64,000 nucleotides of DNA from NCBI GenBank assembly GCA_017466405.1, contig JAFTUF010000030.1, positions 82,893-146,892 on the forward strand, written 5' to 3'. The first letter of the stretch is position 1. Each line of letters starts with the position of its first letter. This document shows, in pieces, positions 1 to 9,198 of this stretch. The notes under the pieces were generated by a model. It was not told the DNA's origin and made no database searches. It saw nothing but the letters and a program-made list of their open reading frames with translations. The DNA comes from Bacteroidales bacterium. Lineage in GTDB: Bacteria > Bacteroidota > Bacteroidia > Bacteroidales > F082. A program made the position numbers and the translations under genes.

Positions 1-963
1 GTCAGGACCGAAAGCTGCATAATAGAGCGGCTCTCCCCTATCCAAACTCTCACGCAATAAATTTTCCCACTCCGTAATGCCACCATCTAAGTAATCTAAG
101 TATGTTGTGTACATATCACACTCATAACGGAAGCAATACTGCATTGAAAGAGGGACATAGTAAGAATAGGCTCCACTCGCATTCGGACCATACATCATAT
201 CTACGCTAACTCCTGCATGATACTGCAACAACGCCACTGCATCAATTTCAGCCTGAAACGAAGTATAATCTAAAAACTGCGGCATGAGTTCGTAACAATA
301 ATTTGTATTCCCGAAGTCAACGTCCAAAACACCGTAATCACTTTGAAAAGAATACGAACCTTCTCCAACCTGTGGCCATTCCCAGTAGTTCATAATCTGA
401 GCCATAGCATTTGCAACACAACCTGACTTGACATGTCCGCCAAAACCAGCGGGATCTTCGGGACACATCGAGTTATAAATATCAGATTGATTCCATGTTG
501 TTGTGACTAAAGGTTTAACGAAATTATTGGTTTTATTGAATGAAAGTTTTCCAGTCGTTCTGAGACAATCCCAATCTTTTTTAGCGGCTTCACTTCTTTC
601 CAAATTATTATCAACGACATATTCGTAAGCCGACACATAATTACAGAAAAAAGTATTCAGATTAGGATTTATATTATTGCTATTGAATATATTATTGTCA
701 GAATATCCTAGAATCGGGCGCATTCTGTCATCGGCGGAGACTATTACGAAGCCTTTGCCTTTGTTGGCAAATACATAAAAGGCGGTCGCTTCTTTCTGCG
801 TTGACGATGAATAAGTCAGCTCTAAATCTATGTTCTTTAGATTTGTATTATTCTTCAAGAATAGTGTTCCCAACGACTTTGCTGTTTGAACATCAACACT
901 TTGTGAAAAAAGGCCAACATTCATCAGAAACAGCGCAATACAAATAAAAAAGACTTTCTTCAT
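1..963 (-). CDS. C10-family (streptopain-like) secreted cysteine protease, 3' part outside window
   Basis: The reading frame runs from the ATG at 963 to the window edge without a stop (321 residues visible). Residues 1-21 form a signal peptide ending in LFSQ. Residues ~22-130 resemble the Spi-type inhibitory prodomain, including the segment KGFVIVSADDRMRPILGYS. The catalytic cysteine of family C10 is C182 in the motif SGCVANAMAQIMNYW. The visible part stops at AAFGPD, so the GGHA-type segment with the catalytic histidine should lie just outside the window. In Bacteroidales such proteases are secreted, often through the type IX system, but any sorting domain would also be outside. A good promoter sits directly upstream (983-1013), so it is probably transcribed separately from tsaE. 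Confidence 0.88.
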   Translation of the reverse strand, partial: MKKVFFICIALFLMNVGLFSQSVDVQTAKSLGTLFLKNNTNLKNIDLELTYSSSTQKEATAFYVFANKGKGFVIVSADDRMRPILGYSDNNIFNSNNINPNLNTFFCNYVSAYEYVVDNNLERSEAAKKDWDCLRTTGKLSFNKTNNFVKPLVTTTWNQSDIYNSMCPEDPAGFGGHVKSGCVANAMAQIMNYWEWPQVGEGSYSFQSDYGVLDVDFGNTNYCYELMPQFLDYTSFQAEIDAVALLQYHAGVSVDMMYGPNASGAYSYYVPLSMQYCFRYECDMYTTYLDYLDGGITEWENLLRESLDRGEPLYYAAFGPD

Positions 964-982
964 GGCTACAACATTTTAACGA

Positions 983-1013
983 CAAAGATAAGTCTTTTAA
1001 ATATATTTATCAA
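983..1013 (-). promoter_or_regulatory. Bacteroidota-type promoter of the C10 protease gene
   Basis: On the minus strand a -7 box TATCTTTG (complement of 983-990) lies 20 bases downstream of a TTG (complement of 1011-1013). This is the expected spacing for the Bacteroidota sigma factor. The start codon follows about 20 bases after the -7 box. Confidence 0.6.
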
Positions 1014-1047
1014 GATAATTACAGCTAATTTTTCAAAAAAAATGCTG

Positions 1048-1479
1048 TTATATCATCGAGCATTTTATTTTTCTGCTTGTATCGGTATCTCCCAAAGTAA
1101 TCTCAACCTTGATATAATGTTCAGGCATCAGAGGATCAATGAGTTCTGGCCATTCTAAAAGGCATAGACTTCCTCCGTAAAAATAATCTTCATAACCTAT
1201 ATCAAACACCTCTTCGAGACTTTTTATCCTATAAAAATCGAAGTGGAAAATTGAATCGAGTGTATTGGTTTGATATTCATTCACCAAAGCAAAAGTAGGA
1301 CTGTTAACCTCATCGCTAACACCGAGTTTGTTGCAAAGATTCTTTATGAGCGTTGTCTTACCCGCACCCATTGTTCCATAAAAAGCGACGATATTGGAAT
1401 AGTCGCGCCATTTAATCAGCAAATCAGAGACTTTTGATAAATCTTCAATATTGTTTATTTCAAATATTGTTTCTTGCAT
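1048..1479 (-). CDS. tsaE: TsaE, ATPase for tRNA t6A37 synthesis
   Basis: The 143-residue length is normal for the TsaE (YjeE) family. The Walker A motif GTMGAGKTT is at residues 35-43, followed by the family segments SPTFALVNEY and FDFYRI and the late LLEWPEL motif. TsaE is the P-loop ATPase that works with TsaB and TsaD to transfer threonylcarbamoyl to A37 of ANN-decoding tRNAs. It needs threonylcarbamoyl-AMP made by TsaC, which is also encoded here (19667-20278). The gene starts 9 bases after the porX stop codon and is probably co-transcribed with it. Confidence 0.93.
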   Translation of the reverse strand: MQETIFEINNIEDLSKVSDLLIKWRDYSNIVAFYGTMGAGKTTLIKNLCNKLGVSDEVNSPTFALVNEYQTNTLDSIFHFDFYRIKSLEEVFDIGYEDYFYGGSLCLLEWPELIDPLMPEHYIKVEITLGDTDTSRKIKCSMI

Positions 1480-1488
1480 TGTTAAAAA

Positions 1489-3051
1489 TTATTTACTTTT
1501 AAGAAAAGCAACAGGTATCAACATCTCGTTCATAGAGATGCCACCATGTTGGAATGTGTTCTTATAATAATTGACGTAATAGTTATAATTGTTAGGATAA
1601 GCGAAGAAGTCGTTGGAACGACAGAATACGTATGCCGTACTCACATTGACTTTTGGCAAGAAAATCTTTTCCGGGTCACGAATCTCGAAGACTTCTTTGG
1701 CATTATACTTCAAGCTCTTACCATATTTATATCGCAAGTTAGTATTAACATTTTTATCACCGAGAATCTTAACAGCACCTTTAACCCAGACAGAACCGTG
1801 GTCGGTAGTCACGATAACATCACATTTTTTCTGTGAGATAAATTTCATTATGTCGAAGAGCGAAGAATGTTCAAACCAAGAAAGCATCAACGAACGATAA
1901 GCCTCTTCATCAGCGGCTAACTCTCTGATTATCTCCATCTCTGTACGAGCATGCGACAACATATCAACAAAATTATACACTATCACGTTGAGTTTGTTTT
2001 GCATAAGATTCGACATCTGCTCAGCGAGTTTCTTTCCAGCCGCGAGATTCAAGACCTTGTTATACGAATATTTAACATTTTTGCCATAACGACGCAACTG
2101 TTCACCAAGCAACTCACCTTCATATTGATTCTTAGTTCCTTCGTCTTCCTCATCGACCCAATATTTAGGGAAGCGACGACGAATCTCAAGAGGCATCAAG
2201 CCTGCGAATATCGAGTTACGCGCATATTGGGTAGTTGTAGGCAAAATGCTATAATATACATCATCGTTTTCTGTTCTGAAATAAGGTTCCAATAAAGTCT
2301 GTATCGACTTCCATTGGTCGTAACGAAGGTTATCTATAAGTATGAAGAACAACGGCTTATCATTATCATCAAGATGAGGAATCACCTTATCGCGAATCAA
2401 CGTATGAGAAAGAGTCGGTTTGTCATCGGTATTAGGCTGTACCCAGTTCACGTAATTACGTTCAACATAACGAGAGAAAAGATTATCAGCTTCCAATTTC
2501 TGCATAGAGAGAATCTCTTTAATACCCTCGTCGTTAGATTTCTGAAGTTCCAACTCCCAGCGAGTCAGGTTTTTATAAACATCAACCCATTCGTTATAAT
2601 TAAGGTTGTTGTTTATCTCCATTCCAATCTTACGGAATTCCTGCTGATATTTTGAAGTCGATTTCTCATCAACGAGTTGTTTCTTTTCAAGGTTTCTTTT
2701 CAACGAAAGAAGAATCTGGTTCGGATTGACTGGTTTTATCAAATAATCGGCGATATTACTTCCTATGGCATCTTCCATAATACTTTCTTCCTCACTTTTA
2801 GTAATCATCACAATAGGAAGATTAGGATATTCGGCTTTTATTCTTTCCAATGTCTCGACTCCCGAAATACCAGGCATCTGCTCATCTAAGAAAACTATAT
2901 CGAAATGACGCTCACGAACCAAGTCGATCGCTTCGCTGCCGTTATTCGTCGTAACGACTTCATAGCCTTTCTTTTCCAGAAACATTATATGCGGTCTGAG
3001 AAGTTCTATCTCATCGTCAGCCCAAAGAATTGTTGTTTTTACCATAGTCAT
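1489..3051 (-). CDS. porX: PorX-type response regulator with PglZ phosphatase domain
   Basis: An N-terminal receiver domain (about 1-120) has the acidic pair in WADDE, the phospho-acceptor aspartate in FLDEQMPG, and the conserved T/K in ITKS and LIKPV. It is followed by a helical linker and a PglZ (alkaline-phosphatase-like) domain with the segments IDNLRYDQW, ILPTTTQYARNSIF and TTDHGS. This architecture is that of PorX, which with PorY controls expression of the type IX secretion system; PorX of Porphyromonas hydrolyses oligoadenylates. I start at MTMVKTT (3051); MVKTT at 3045 is equally possible. A longer reading to 3084 would consist of translated intergenic repeat and is unlikely. No PorY is visible. 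The secreted proteins at 1-963 and 62489-63727 fit a type IX-secreting cell. Confidence 0.88.
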   Translation of the reverse strand: MTMVKTTILWADDEIELLRPHIMFLEKKGYEVVTTNNGSEAIDLVRERHFDIVFLDEQMPGISGVETLERIKAEYPNLPIVMITKSEEESIMEDAIGSNIADYLIKPVNPNQILLSLKRNLEKKQLVDEKSTSKYQQEFRKIGMEINNNLNYNEWVDVYKNLTRWELELQKSNDEGIKEILSMQKLEADNLFSRYVERNYVNWVQPNTDDKPTLSHTLIRDKVIPHLDDNDKPLFFILIDNLRYDQWKSIQTLLEPYFRTENDDVYYSILPTTTQYARNSIFAGLMPLEIRRRFPKYWVDEEDEGTKNQYEGELLGEQLRRYGKNVKYSYNKVLNLAAGKKLAEQMSNLMQNKLNVIVYNFVDMLSHARTEMEIIRELAADEEAYRSLMLSWFEHSSLFDIMKFISQKKCDVIVTTDHGSVWVKGAVKILGDKNVNTNLRYKYGKSLKYNAKEVFEIRDPEKIFLPKVNVSTAYVFCRSNDFFAYPNNYNYYVNYYKNTFQHGGISMNEMLIPVAFLKSK

Positions 3052-3059
3052 TTTTTTAG

Positions 3060-3322
3060 TCAACGGACAACTGTCAACAGTCAACAGACTTTGTCCACGT
3101 TAATATATTATTCCTAACGGCAGCATTTTAAAATTGTTTTACAAAAATAAAAAAAATATCAGGACGCACATCCACACAATTTTCAATTTTCATCATTCAG
3201 ACGTGTCAACGACATTCTTGTTAATTTCATTGGTGTCGTTGATGTTTCTCTACATTTTTTTATTTCCAGACGTGTCAACGATATATTGTTAATCTTTTTG
3301 GTGTCGTTGACGCGTCTCTACA
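3060..3322. repeat. Repeat cluster upstream of porX: (GACAACA)n type plus two GTAG-foot palindromes
   Basis: 3060-3099 is a GTCAACAG/GACAAC-rich repeat ending in TTTGTCC. Two long palindromes follow, at 3199-3254 and 3268-3322. Each has AGACGTGTCAAC at the left, a T/A-rich loop containing TTGTTAAT, and GTCGTTGA...CTCTACA at the right. The right end read in reverse is TGTAGAGACG. The second copy also forms the end of the nnrD/nnrE gene (see there). Confidence 0.85.
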
Positions 3323-4869
3323 AATTTTAAATTGTTAATTATGTCTCTTGCAATCATCGAATTCTCCCCTATTTCTTCGGCGGCTTTATCGCCAGCTTTT
3401 CCGTGAAGGTAAACACCGAGGAGAGCTGCTTCCTGAGGCAAATAGTGCTGAGCGAGAAGAGAAAGTATGATTCCTGTCAGCACGTCGCCGCTTCCTGCCG
3501 TAGCCATTCCCGGATTGCCTGTCGAGTTGAAGAAACAAGTTCCATTAGGAAAAGTTATTGCAGTATGAGCGCCTTTCAGAACGATGATTATATTATGCAC
3601 GACTGACATCTTTCTCTGAAGTTCAAGACGTTCGTAAGAATTATACGTCCTTCCGAACATACGCTCGAACTCCTTAGGATGAGGCGTAAGTATCGTATTA
3701 TCAGGAAGGAACGAGAGCCATGTCGGGTTATCCGCTATTATATTAAGAGCGTCAGCGTCCAAGACCAAAGGCTGCGTCGCTTCCTGAATTATTTTCTTCA
3801 ACAAAATCACAGTCTCTTCATTTTTTCCAAGACTGGGACCCACTCCTATCGCGTTATAAGACAAAATATCTTTTATTTCGGTGCAATGAGAATCCGATTT
3901 ATCGACCTCTGTCATTGCTTCTGGAAGATATATCTGCATCGGCAGCAAAGCGTCTTTTGGGAGATGCGCCGTGAGAAGACCCACGCCCGACCTGAGACAA
4001 GCCTCCGCAGCGAGAAGAGCAGCGCCTGTCTTGCCAGATGAACCTGCCACCAACAAAGCATGACCGTAAGTTCCTTTATGAGAGAACTTTGCACGCTTAC
4101 GTAATATCGGCATCGCCATCTCTTCCGTAGTGTAGAAATTCATTGTCTCCACATTTTCGATAAAATCCTTGTGAAGATTTATATCCAGAATCTCCCATTT
4201 GCCGACATAAACATCATTTTCCGGAAACATGAAAGCAAGCTTCGGAAATTGGAAACTCAGAGTGTAATCCGCTTTGAAGATTGACTGTGAGATGTGAGCT
4301 ATGAGTTGTGAGTCAGTTGATTTGGACGAAGACTGTTGACCGTTGTCTGTTGACTGTTGACTGCCGCAGGCAAAAAGTCCTGATGGAATATCAATAGCAA
4401 TTCGTATTGCGTTATTATTATTTAGATATTTTATTAAATCAGCTGCGAGACCTTCCAGACCTCTATTTAATCCAGAACCGAAGATTGCATCGACGATTAT
4501 TTCATTATCTTTAATTATAGGGAAGTCATCGTCGGTGAAGATGTCATACATTGGAGTCTCGGTCTCATCTTTCAACCTATTGAAATTCAACTCGCAGTCG
4601 CGACTCATTTTATCGGAAGTACGCACTACGAAAACCTGCGGTATTATTCCAGTGAAGAAAAGCATACGAGCGAGAGCGAGACCGTCGCCGCCATTGTTAC
4701 CCATTCCACAGAAAATCTTGATGACGACTTCCTTCGACTTACATCTTTTCACAATCCATTCATACACCTTAGACGCAGCGCGTTCCATCAAGTCAATGGA
4801 ATCAATTGGTTCATTTTCAATAGTAAAAGCATCAGCTTCTCTTATTTTTTCAACAGAAAGAATCTTCAT
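3289..4869 (-). CDS. nnrD: Bifunctional NAD(P)H-hydrate epimerase / ADP-dependent NAD(P)HX dehydratase
   Basis: The N-terminal half is NnrE (YjeF_N): MKILSVEKIREAD start, and the GMGNNGGDGLALA nucleotide motif. The C-terminal half is NnrD (YjeF_C): KGTYGHALLVAGSSGKTGA, LDADALNI, LTPHPKEFERMFG, KGAHT and GNPGMATAGSGDVLTG. The enzyme repairs hydrated NADH and NADPH. The start at 4869 fits the family; an upstream extension to 4959 has no homology that I recognise. Two oddities are seen. Between IDIPSGLF and KADYTLSFQFPK the loop is built from translated intergenic repeat (4285-4364), giving a Ser/Gln/Thr-rich segment in frame. The last residues (about VETRQRHQKD) and the stop codon come from a palindromic repeat (3268-3322). 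The catalytic motifs are intact, so the protein is probably functional. Confidence 0.93.
   Translation of the reverse strand: MKILSVEKIREADAFTIENEPIDSIDLMERAASKVYEWIVKRCKSKEVVIKIFCGMGNNGGDGLALARMLFFTGIIPQVFVVRTSDKMSRDCELNFNRLKDETETPMYDIFTDDDFPIIKDNEIIVDAIFGSGLNRGLEGLAADLIKYLNNNNAIRIAIDIPSGLFACGSQQSTDNGQQSSSKSTDSQLIAHISQSIFKADYTLSFQFPKLAFMFPENDVYVGKWEILDINLHKDFIENVETMNFYTTEEMAMPILRKRAKFSHKGTYGHALLVAGSSGKTGAALLAAEACLRSGVGLLTAHLPKDALLPMQIYLPEAMTEVDKSDSHCTEIKDILSYNAIGVGPSLGKNEETVILLKKIIQEATQPLVLDADALNIIADNPTWLSFLPDNTILTPHPKEFERMFGRTYNSYERLELQRKMSVVHNIIIVLKGAHTAITFPNGTCFFNSTGNPGMATAGSGDVLTGIILSLLAQHYLPQEAALLGVYLHGKAGDKAAEEIGENSMIARDIINNLKFVETRQRHQKD
4285..4364. repeat. Intergenic-type repeats lying inside nnrD/nnrE
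   Basis: 4285-4316 reads CTGTGAGATGTGAGCTATGAG and continues, matching the 'gtgagctatgag' repeat seen between genes at 29364-29440. 4331-4364 is the GTTGAC/GTTGTCTGTTGAC repeat seen in more than ten gaps. Both are kept in frame within the coding sequence. Confidence 0.85.
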
Positions 4870-4992
4870 CTCAGCAGATATTTTTGTTTTTACAAATATA
4901 GTGAAAAGATTAAAGATATAGGTTGAAAAGGCAAAGAATTTCAATTCACCACTTCCCAACGACCTCCTTAGTCAGGATCTTTCCATTCTTTT

Positions 4993-5087
4993 TCACTTGA
5001 AAAAGTGTATGACTTTACAGTTCATTCATTGGAAAAAGTGTAAAATATTTTGTTTATTCGTTGGAAAAAGTGTAAATTTGCCAGCAA
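4993..5087 (+). promoter_or_regulatory. Promoter with three direct repeats (putative operators) for the DUF4143 ATPase
   Basis: The core GAAAAAGTGTA occurs at 4999-5009, 5032-5042 and 5064-5074, spaced 33 and 32 bases, close to three helical turns. A promoter can be read as TTTTG (5048-5052), 20 bases, TAAATTTG (5073-5080). The third repeat therefore fills the promoter spacer and overlaps the -7 box. The first copy is nearly palindromic (CACTTGAAAAAGTG). This is the layout of an autoregulatory operator, although the ATPase has no recognised HTH domain. Confidence 0.6.
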
Positions 5088-5101
5088 ATAAGATACCAGC
5101 A

Positions 5102-6475
5102 ATGCTTAGAAGAAAAATCGAGTCCATTTTGGCTGAATGGAAAAAATCCGAATATAAGAAGCCAATAGTTATAAAAGGAATACGTCAATGCGGTAAGACA
5201 TATATTGTCCAAAAATTCGCAAAAGAGAATTATGAGAGTGTGATTTATATGAATTTCATCCTCGAACCTGATAAAAAGTCAGCCTTTGCGGGCAATATCG
5301 ATGTCGACACAATAGTACTAAACTTATCCGCCCTGATTCCAGGCAGCCGTTTCATCAGCGAAAAAACCTGTATCATCCTTGATGAGATTCAAGAATGCAG
5401 AGAAGCCAGAACTGCTTTAAAATCATTTCAAATAGATGGTCGTTATGATGTCATAGCAACAGGTTCTCTCTTGGGAGTGAAAGGATATGGAAAGAAAGCG
5501 AAAGATGGACAAGACTCTGTTCCTGTAGGATACGAAACTGTGGTTGAAATGTATCCATTGGATTTTGAGGAGTTTTTGTGGGCAAATGGAATAAATGATA
5601 AGGTTATTGACACAGTAAAATCATGCTTTGAAAAGGAAACAACGGTCCCGGAAGGCATCCATAAGGTCATGACGGAACTTCTGTACAGATATGTCATTGT
5701 TGGAGGCCTTCCTGAAGTTGTAAATAAATTCTTAGAAACCAGAAACATTGAACTCACATATCAAACTCAGCGAAATCTTATATCTGAATATGAAGAAGAT
5801 ATGGTCAAGTATGCTGACGATGCCGACAAAGTTCGTATTCGCGAATGTTTTGAATCCATACCAAAACAATTGGCTAAAGAAAACAAAAAGTTCCAATATT
5901 CTGCAATACGTAAAGGCGGACGAGCATCTCAATACACGGGCAGTATCCAATGGCTTGAGGACGCAGGATTGGTTAAGAGATGTTACAATACGCAGATTAC
6001 GGAATTGCCATTAGAAGGAAATTCCATGAAAGAGTGTTTTAAGCTTTACACCGCTGATATTGGTCTCCTTGTTGCCATGCTTGATTATGGTACTCAGGCT
6101 GATATTTTAAAGGGTAATCTTCTAGGATATAAAGGCGCAATATTTGAAAATCTCATGGCTGATTTTCTTTGTAAATCAGGACAGAAGTTGTACTATTTCC
6201 ATAAAGATAGTGGTTTGGAGTTGGATTTTCTAGTGCGATACAAGGGCGAATGTGTAGTGCTTGAAGTCAAGGCGAAATCAAGCAAAACTAAAAGTCTAAG
6301 AACGGTTCTGAAAAACAAAAATGTTTATCATATCAACAATGCCATTAAACTTGGAAATTATAATATTGGACGTGAAGAAGAAGTGCTAACGATACCTCTT
6401 TACATGGGATTTCTAATAAAAGACAGTATGGCAGATGTTATAGTTCCTGATATTGATTTGAGTTTGCTGACGTAA
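5102..6475 (+). CDS. AAA-type ATP-binding protein with DUF4143 nuclease-like C-terminus
   Basis: About 457 residues. The N-terminal P-loop is GIRQCGKTY, the Walker B region is CIILDEIQECREA, and the sensor segment is VIATGSLLG. DUF4143 features follow: PLDFEEFLWANG and VIVGGLPEVVNKF. Near the C-terminus, GLELDFLVRYKG followed by VVLEVKAKSSK has the D...ExK pattern of a PD-(D/E)XK nuclease fold. The start at 5102 (MLRRKIES) is preferred because it follows the promoter (TAAATTTG at 5073-5080); an earlier ATG at 4997 would lie upstream of it and translate the operator repeats. The biological role of the family is unknown. It is common and often multicopy in Bacteroidota, spreading like a mobile or defence-associated gene. 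Confidence 0.85.
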   Translation: MLRRKIESILAEWKKSEYKKPIVIKGIRQCGKTYIVQKFAKENYESVIYMNFILEPDKKSAFAGNIDVDTIVLNLSALIPGSRFISEKTCIILDEIQECREARTALKSFQIDGRYDVIATGSLLGVKGYGKKAKDGQDSVPVGYETVVEMYPLDFEEFLWANGINDKVIDTVKSCFEKETTVPEGIHKVMTELLYRYVIVGGLPEVVNKFLETRNIELTYQTQRNLISEYEEDMVKYADDADKVRIRECFESIPKQLAKENKKFQYSAIRKGGRASQYTGSIQWLEDAGLVKRCYNTQITELPLEGNSMKECFKLYTADIGLLVAMLDYGTQADILKGNLLGYKGAIFENLMADFLCKSGQKLYYFHKDSGLELDFLVRYKGECVVLEVKAKSSKTKSLRTVLKNKNVYHINNAIKLGNYNIGREEEVLTIPLYMGFLIKDSMADVIVPDIDLSLLT

Positions 6476-6538
6476 AAGATTTTAACATTCAACATCTTTA
6501 TTTTTCATCAAAACATTTGAATCAGATGATACAAAACA

Positions 6539-9160
6539 TTAAAAACGGAACTTCATTGAGCACATTATTTCCATCGGTCTGATTTCATATATCGATTCTT
6601 CTATGGAAAACGCTCCTGAATAATACGACACGTATGATTTGTTATTGAATATATTGGAACATTTTAACTCGAAGTCAATCTTGTGTTTTGGTATAGAATA
6701 CTGATACGACAAATCCACGTAAACATAATGCTCACCCCTATGCGAATATAATTCAGTATCGAGGCTGACAAGATGATTCCGATGAGGAAAAATTCCTATA
6801 TCACAATAATGACGGAAATAACTGACTTTGTTTTTCTCTTCATTACCAATATATGAAATTATATTATTGAAATTGAAGGAATATTCAAGATGAACATAAC
6901 GAGTTAAGCTAATTATGACATTCGGCATTATACTTGACGACATATTTCTATTTTCAACTAAACTGTCGTTCAATATATTATGTCCTTTTGTATATGCAAA
7001 GTTAGACTTCAGTCCTATTGTCGTCTTTATTGGAGAAATGAATTTCTTAATATTGAAATTAACCAAATGATATTGTGTCAAATTGGGGATATTAACTTTT
7101 TGAAGGATAGAAGCTCCTTTATCGTCAATGTCATATTTATACGTCATAGCAGTTTTTCTCTGCTGATAAGTATATATCAATGAAGAATTTATGGCGTAGA
7201 AAGGCTGTTCAAACGTCAATCGCGCATTGGCTCTGATAAGATTGGAGACAGACATCGGCGCCGTCATTCTTGTAATACTTTGATAATTATTTAAAACAAT
7301 ATTATCATAATAATTCTCGAAATTATCTATCTTCTGCTCATATTTACCGTATGCATAGAATTTGAACATATAGTTAAACGCATATTTCAACGACAAAGTA
7401 GGATTGAAAAATAATTTAGGCAGTTCTTGTCTATACCCTTTACTTTCAGTTATTGCATAATCCAACGAAAGCGGAAGATACATGCTAACAGTAGCTTTTC
7501 CATGCTTGTATTCAAGTTTCGTCTTAAGATAAGGTTGTGTATATGAATGAGTCACATCATTAACAAAAATATTGTCATTCGCAGCTGTACTATCCTGAAA
7601 TATCAAAGCATCTGTTTTAATCTTATTTTGATAATAACTAAATCCCAACTTGCTGCTCACAACCAAGCCTCCAAACATAAATATTCCGCTCAAGGCTTCA
7701 TTCGTATAGAAGCGCTCCTTGTCGTATTCTTGTCTTATTTTATTATACGATTTATCAAAATTAAATACATCTTCAAAGACACCAGGTTCCACTTCGAGAG
7801 ATTCCGGCATATTATCGTAGGAGACATAAGATACAAAATCCAAAAGATGCTTTCCGACAGGAAACAAAATTCGCAAATCATTAGATACGGTCATCGCCTG
7901 ATTATTAAGCATTTGATTTATATCTTCATTATCATTCAGTACATATCCATACGATTTATTCCACCTTTTTGAGAAATCAATCTTATCTTTTATATATGCA
8001 TTCTTATCATTCCTATCTATAGCCACGTCTGCTTTCAGATAAGAATCATATATTTTATTATTGATATTTTCAGTATATGAAATTGTATCATCTGGAAGTA
8101 AATAGGTATTTTGACGGAAAGAACTTTGTTTTTGTAAGTCGTTGATATAAGAAAGGTTCACTCTCATCTGAGTTTTTGGGCTTATAGGAGTCAGAATATT
8201 AAAATTAGCGAAATGAGACGTATTATTTAAATATCTGTTTTTCTCGATAAGAGGTGTGGAAGCAGTTTGTATAGCGAGATCTTCCGTTGCATCAGGAGGT
8301 CTTTCTTCAGTATTTTCAGAATAAAAGTTGAGATCACTATTTAGCAAGTCTTTACCTATGTTATTGGATTGAAGTGAAGTCACCATCTGAAGCTTGCTAG
8401 AAAAAAGCATCGGTGTTATATTGGTGTTCCACAAAAGAGGATATGCACCCACACCAACTTCTCCCGTACCGCTAACAGTAACGTTTTTAGATAGTTTTAT
8501 ATTTATGGACGCACGTTCCGTCGAAACCTTGTCTCTCAGCAACTCTATTGGCTGATGGTTTTCATATATCTCCACCGACGCCACCGATTGATGAGGAAGA
8601 TTTTTGCTGACGACCGAATATCTACCGTCCATAAGATCCATTCCTTCCACATAGAATTTCTGTATCGGCAAGCCTTGATATAAGATTTTACCGTTGTTCT
8701 CAACTTCAATGCCTGGCATTTTCTTCAGCACATCTTCAATACTTTTATCTTGCAGGCCCACAAAGGAATCGACAAAATATTCCACCGTATCGCCGGTTTT
8801 CTCAACAGGCTTGGCCATAACGGTAACACCTTTCAGCTGTTTCACTTCTTCTTTGAGAACAAAATCTATTGTCTGGGAGACATTTGGCACACGAAGAGTT
8901 TTCTTCTCAAAGAATGATGAGTTTGTCTTAACATCCAAACTGTCGGCAGTGAGGTTGAAACTTATTGTGTAATTGCCATCGATATCAGAGAAAGCATACG
9001 CCATTATCAAGTCGCTGCCGGCAATATGAACCAGAACGCTGAGATTTGGGATTGGCTCGCCTGAGGTATCGCTAACCCTGCCATTTATGACAGTCTGCGC
9101 TTGAACTCCTATGCCAAACAAAAGCAAAATGAGAACAAATATTAAAGACATTCTTTTCAT
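6539..9160 (-). CDS. Large outer-membrane beta-barrel protein, TonB-receptor-like, with carboxypeptidase-regulatory domain
   Basis: About 873 residues with a signal peptide (MKRMSLIFVLILLLFGIGVQAQ). Residues ~23-110 form a CarboxypepD_reg-like domain (INGRVSDTSGEPIPNL ... SDIDGNYTISF). A plug-like segment follows (SIEDVLKKMPGIEVENNG and YVEGMDLMDGRYS). The long C-terminal half alternates hydrophobic and polar residues and ends in MKFRF, as barrels do. I see no canonical TonB box, so it may be a barrel related to TonB receptors rather than a classic importer. It is the last gene of an apparent operon with a small exported peptide and a GLPGLI protein. Its cargo is unknown. Confidence 0.8.
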   Translation of the reverse strand: MKRMSLIFVLILLLFGIGVQAQTVINGRVSDTSGEPIPNLSVLVHIAGSDLIMAYAFSDIDGNYTISFNLTADSLDVKTNSSFFEKKTLRVPNVSQTIDFVLKEEVKQLKGVTVMAKPVEKTGDTVEYFVDSFVGLQDKSIEDVLKKMPGIEVENNGKILYQGLPIQKFYVEGMDLMDGRYSVVSKNLPHQSVASVEIYENHQPIELLRDKVSTERASINIKLSKNVTVSGTGEVGVGAYPLLWNTNITPMLFSSKLQMVTSLQSNNIGKDLLNSDLNFYSENTEERPPDATEDLAIQTASTPLIEKNRYLNNTSHFANFNILTPISPKTQMRVNLSYINDLQKQSSFRQNTYLLPDDTISYTENINNKIYDSYLKADVAIDRNDKNAYIKDKIDFSKRWNKSYGYVLNDNEDINQMLNNQAMTVSNDLRILFPVGKHLLDFVSYVSYDNMPESLEVEPGVFEDVFNFDKSYNKIRQEYDKERFYTNEALSGIFMFGGLVVSSKLGFSYYQNKIKTDALIFQDSTAANDNIFVNDVTHSYTQPYLKTKLEYKHGKATVSMYLPLSLDYAITESKGYRQELPKLFFNPTLSLKYAFNYMFKFYAYGKYEQKIDNFENYYDNIVLNNYQSITRMTAPMSVSNLIRANARLTFEQPFYAINSSLIYTYQQRKTAMTYKYDIDDKGASILQKVNIPNLTQYHLVNFNIKKFISPIKTTIGLKSNFAYTKGHNILNDSLVENRNMSSSIMPNVIISLTRYVHLEYSFNFNNIISYIGNEEKNKVSYFRHYCDIGIFPHRNHLVSLDTELYSHRGEHYVYVDLSYQYSIPKHKIDFELKCSNIFNNKSYVSYYSGAFSIEESIYEIRPMEIMCSMKFRF

Positions 9161-9198
9161 TTTCAGCAATTTTAAATCGTCAATCGCTCCTAATTATA

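Noticed and set aside
5026-5075. Plasmid-type replication iterons
   Set aside because: Only three copies are present, one lies inside a promoter spacer, and there is no replication initiator gene nearby.
6539-9160. SusC-type component of a polysaccharide-utilisation locus
   Set aside because: No SusD partner, no glycan enzymes beside it and no clear TonB box.
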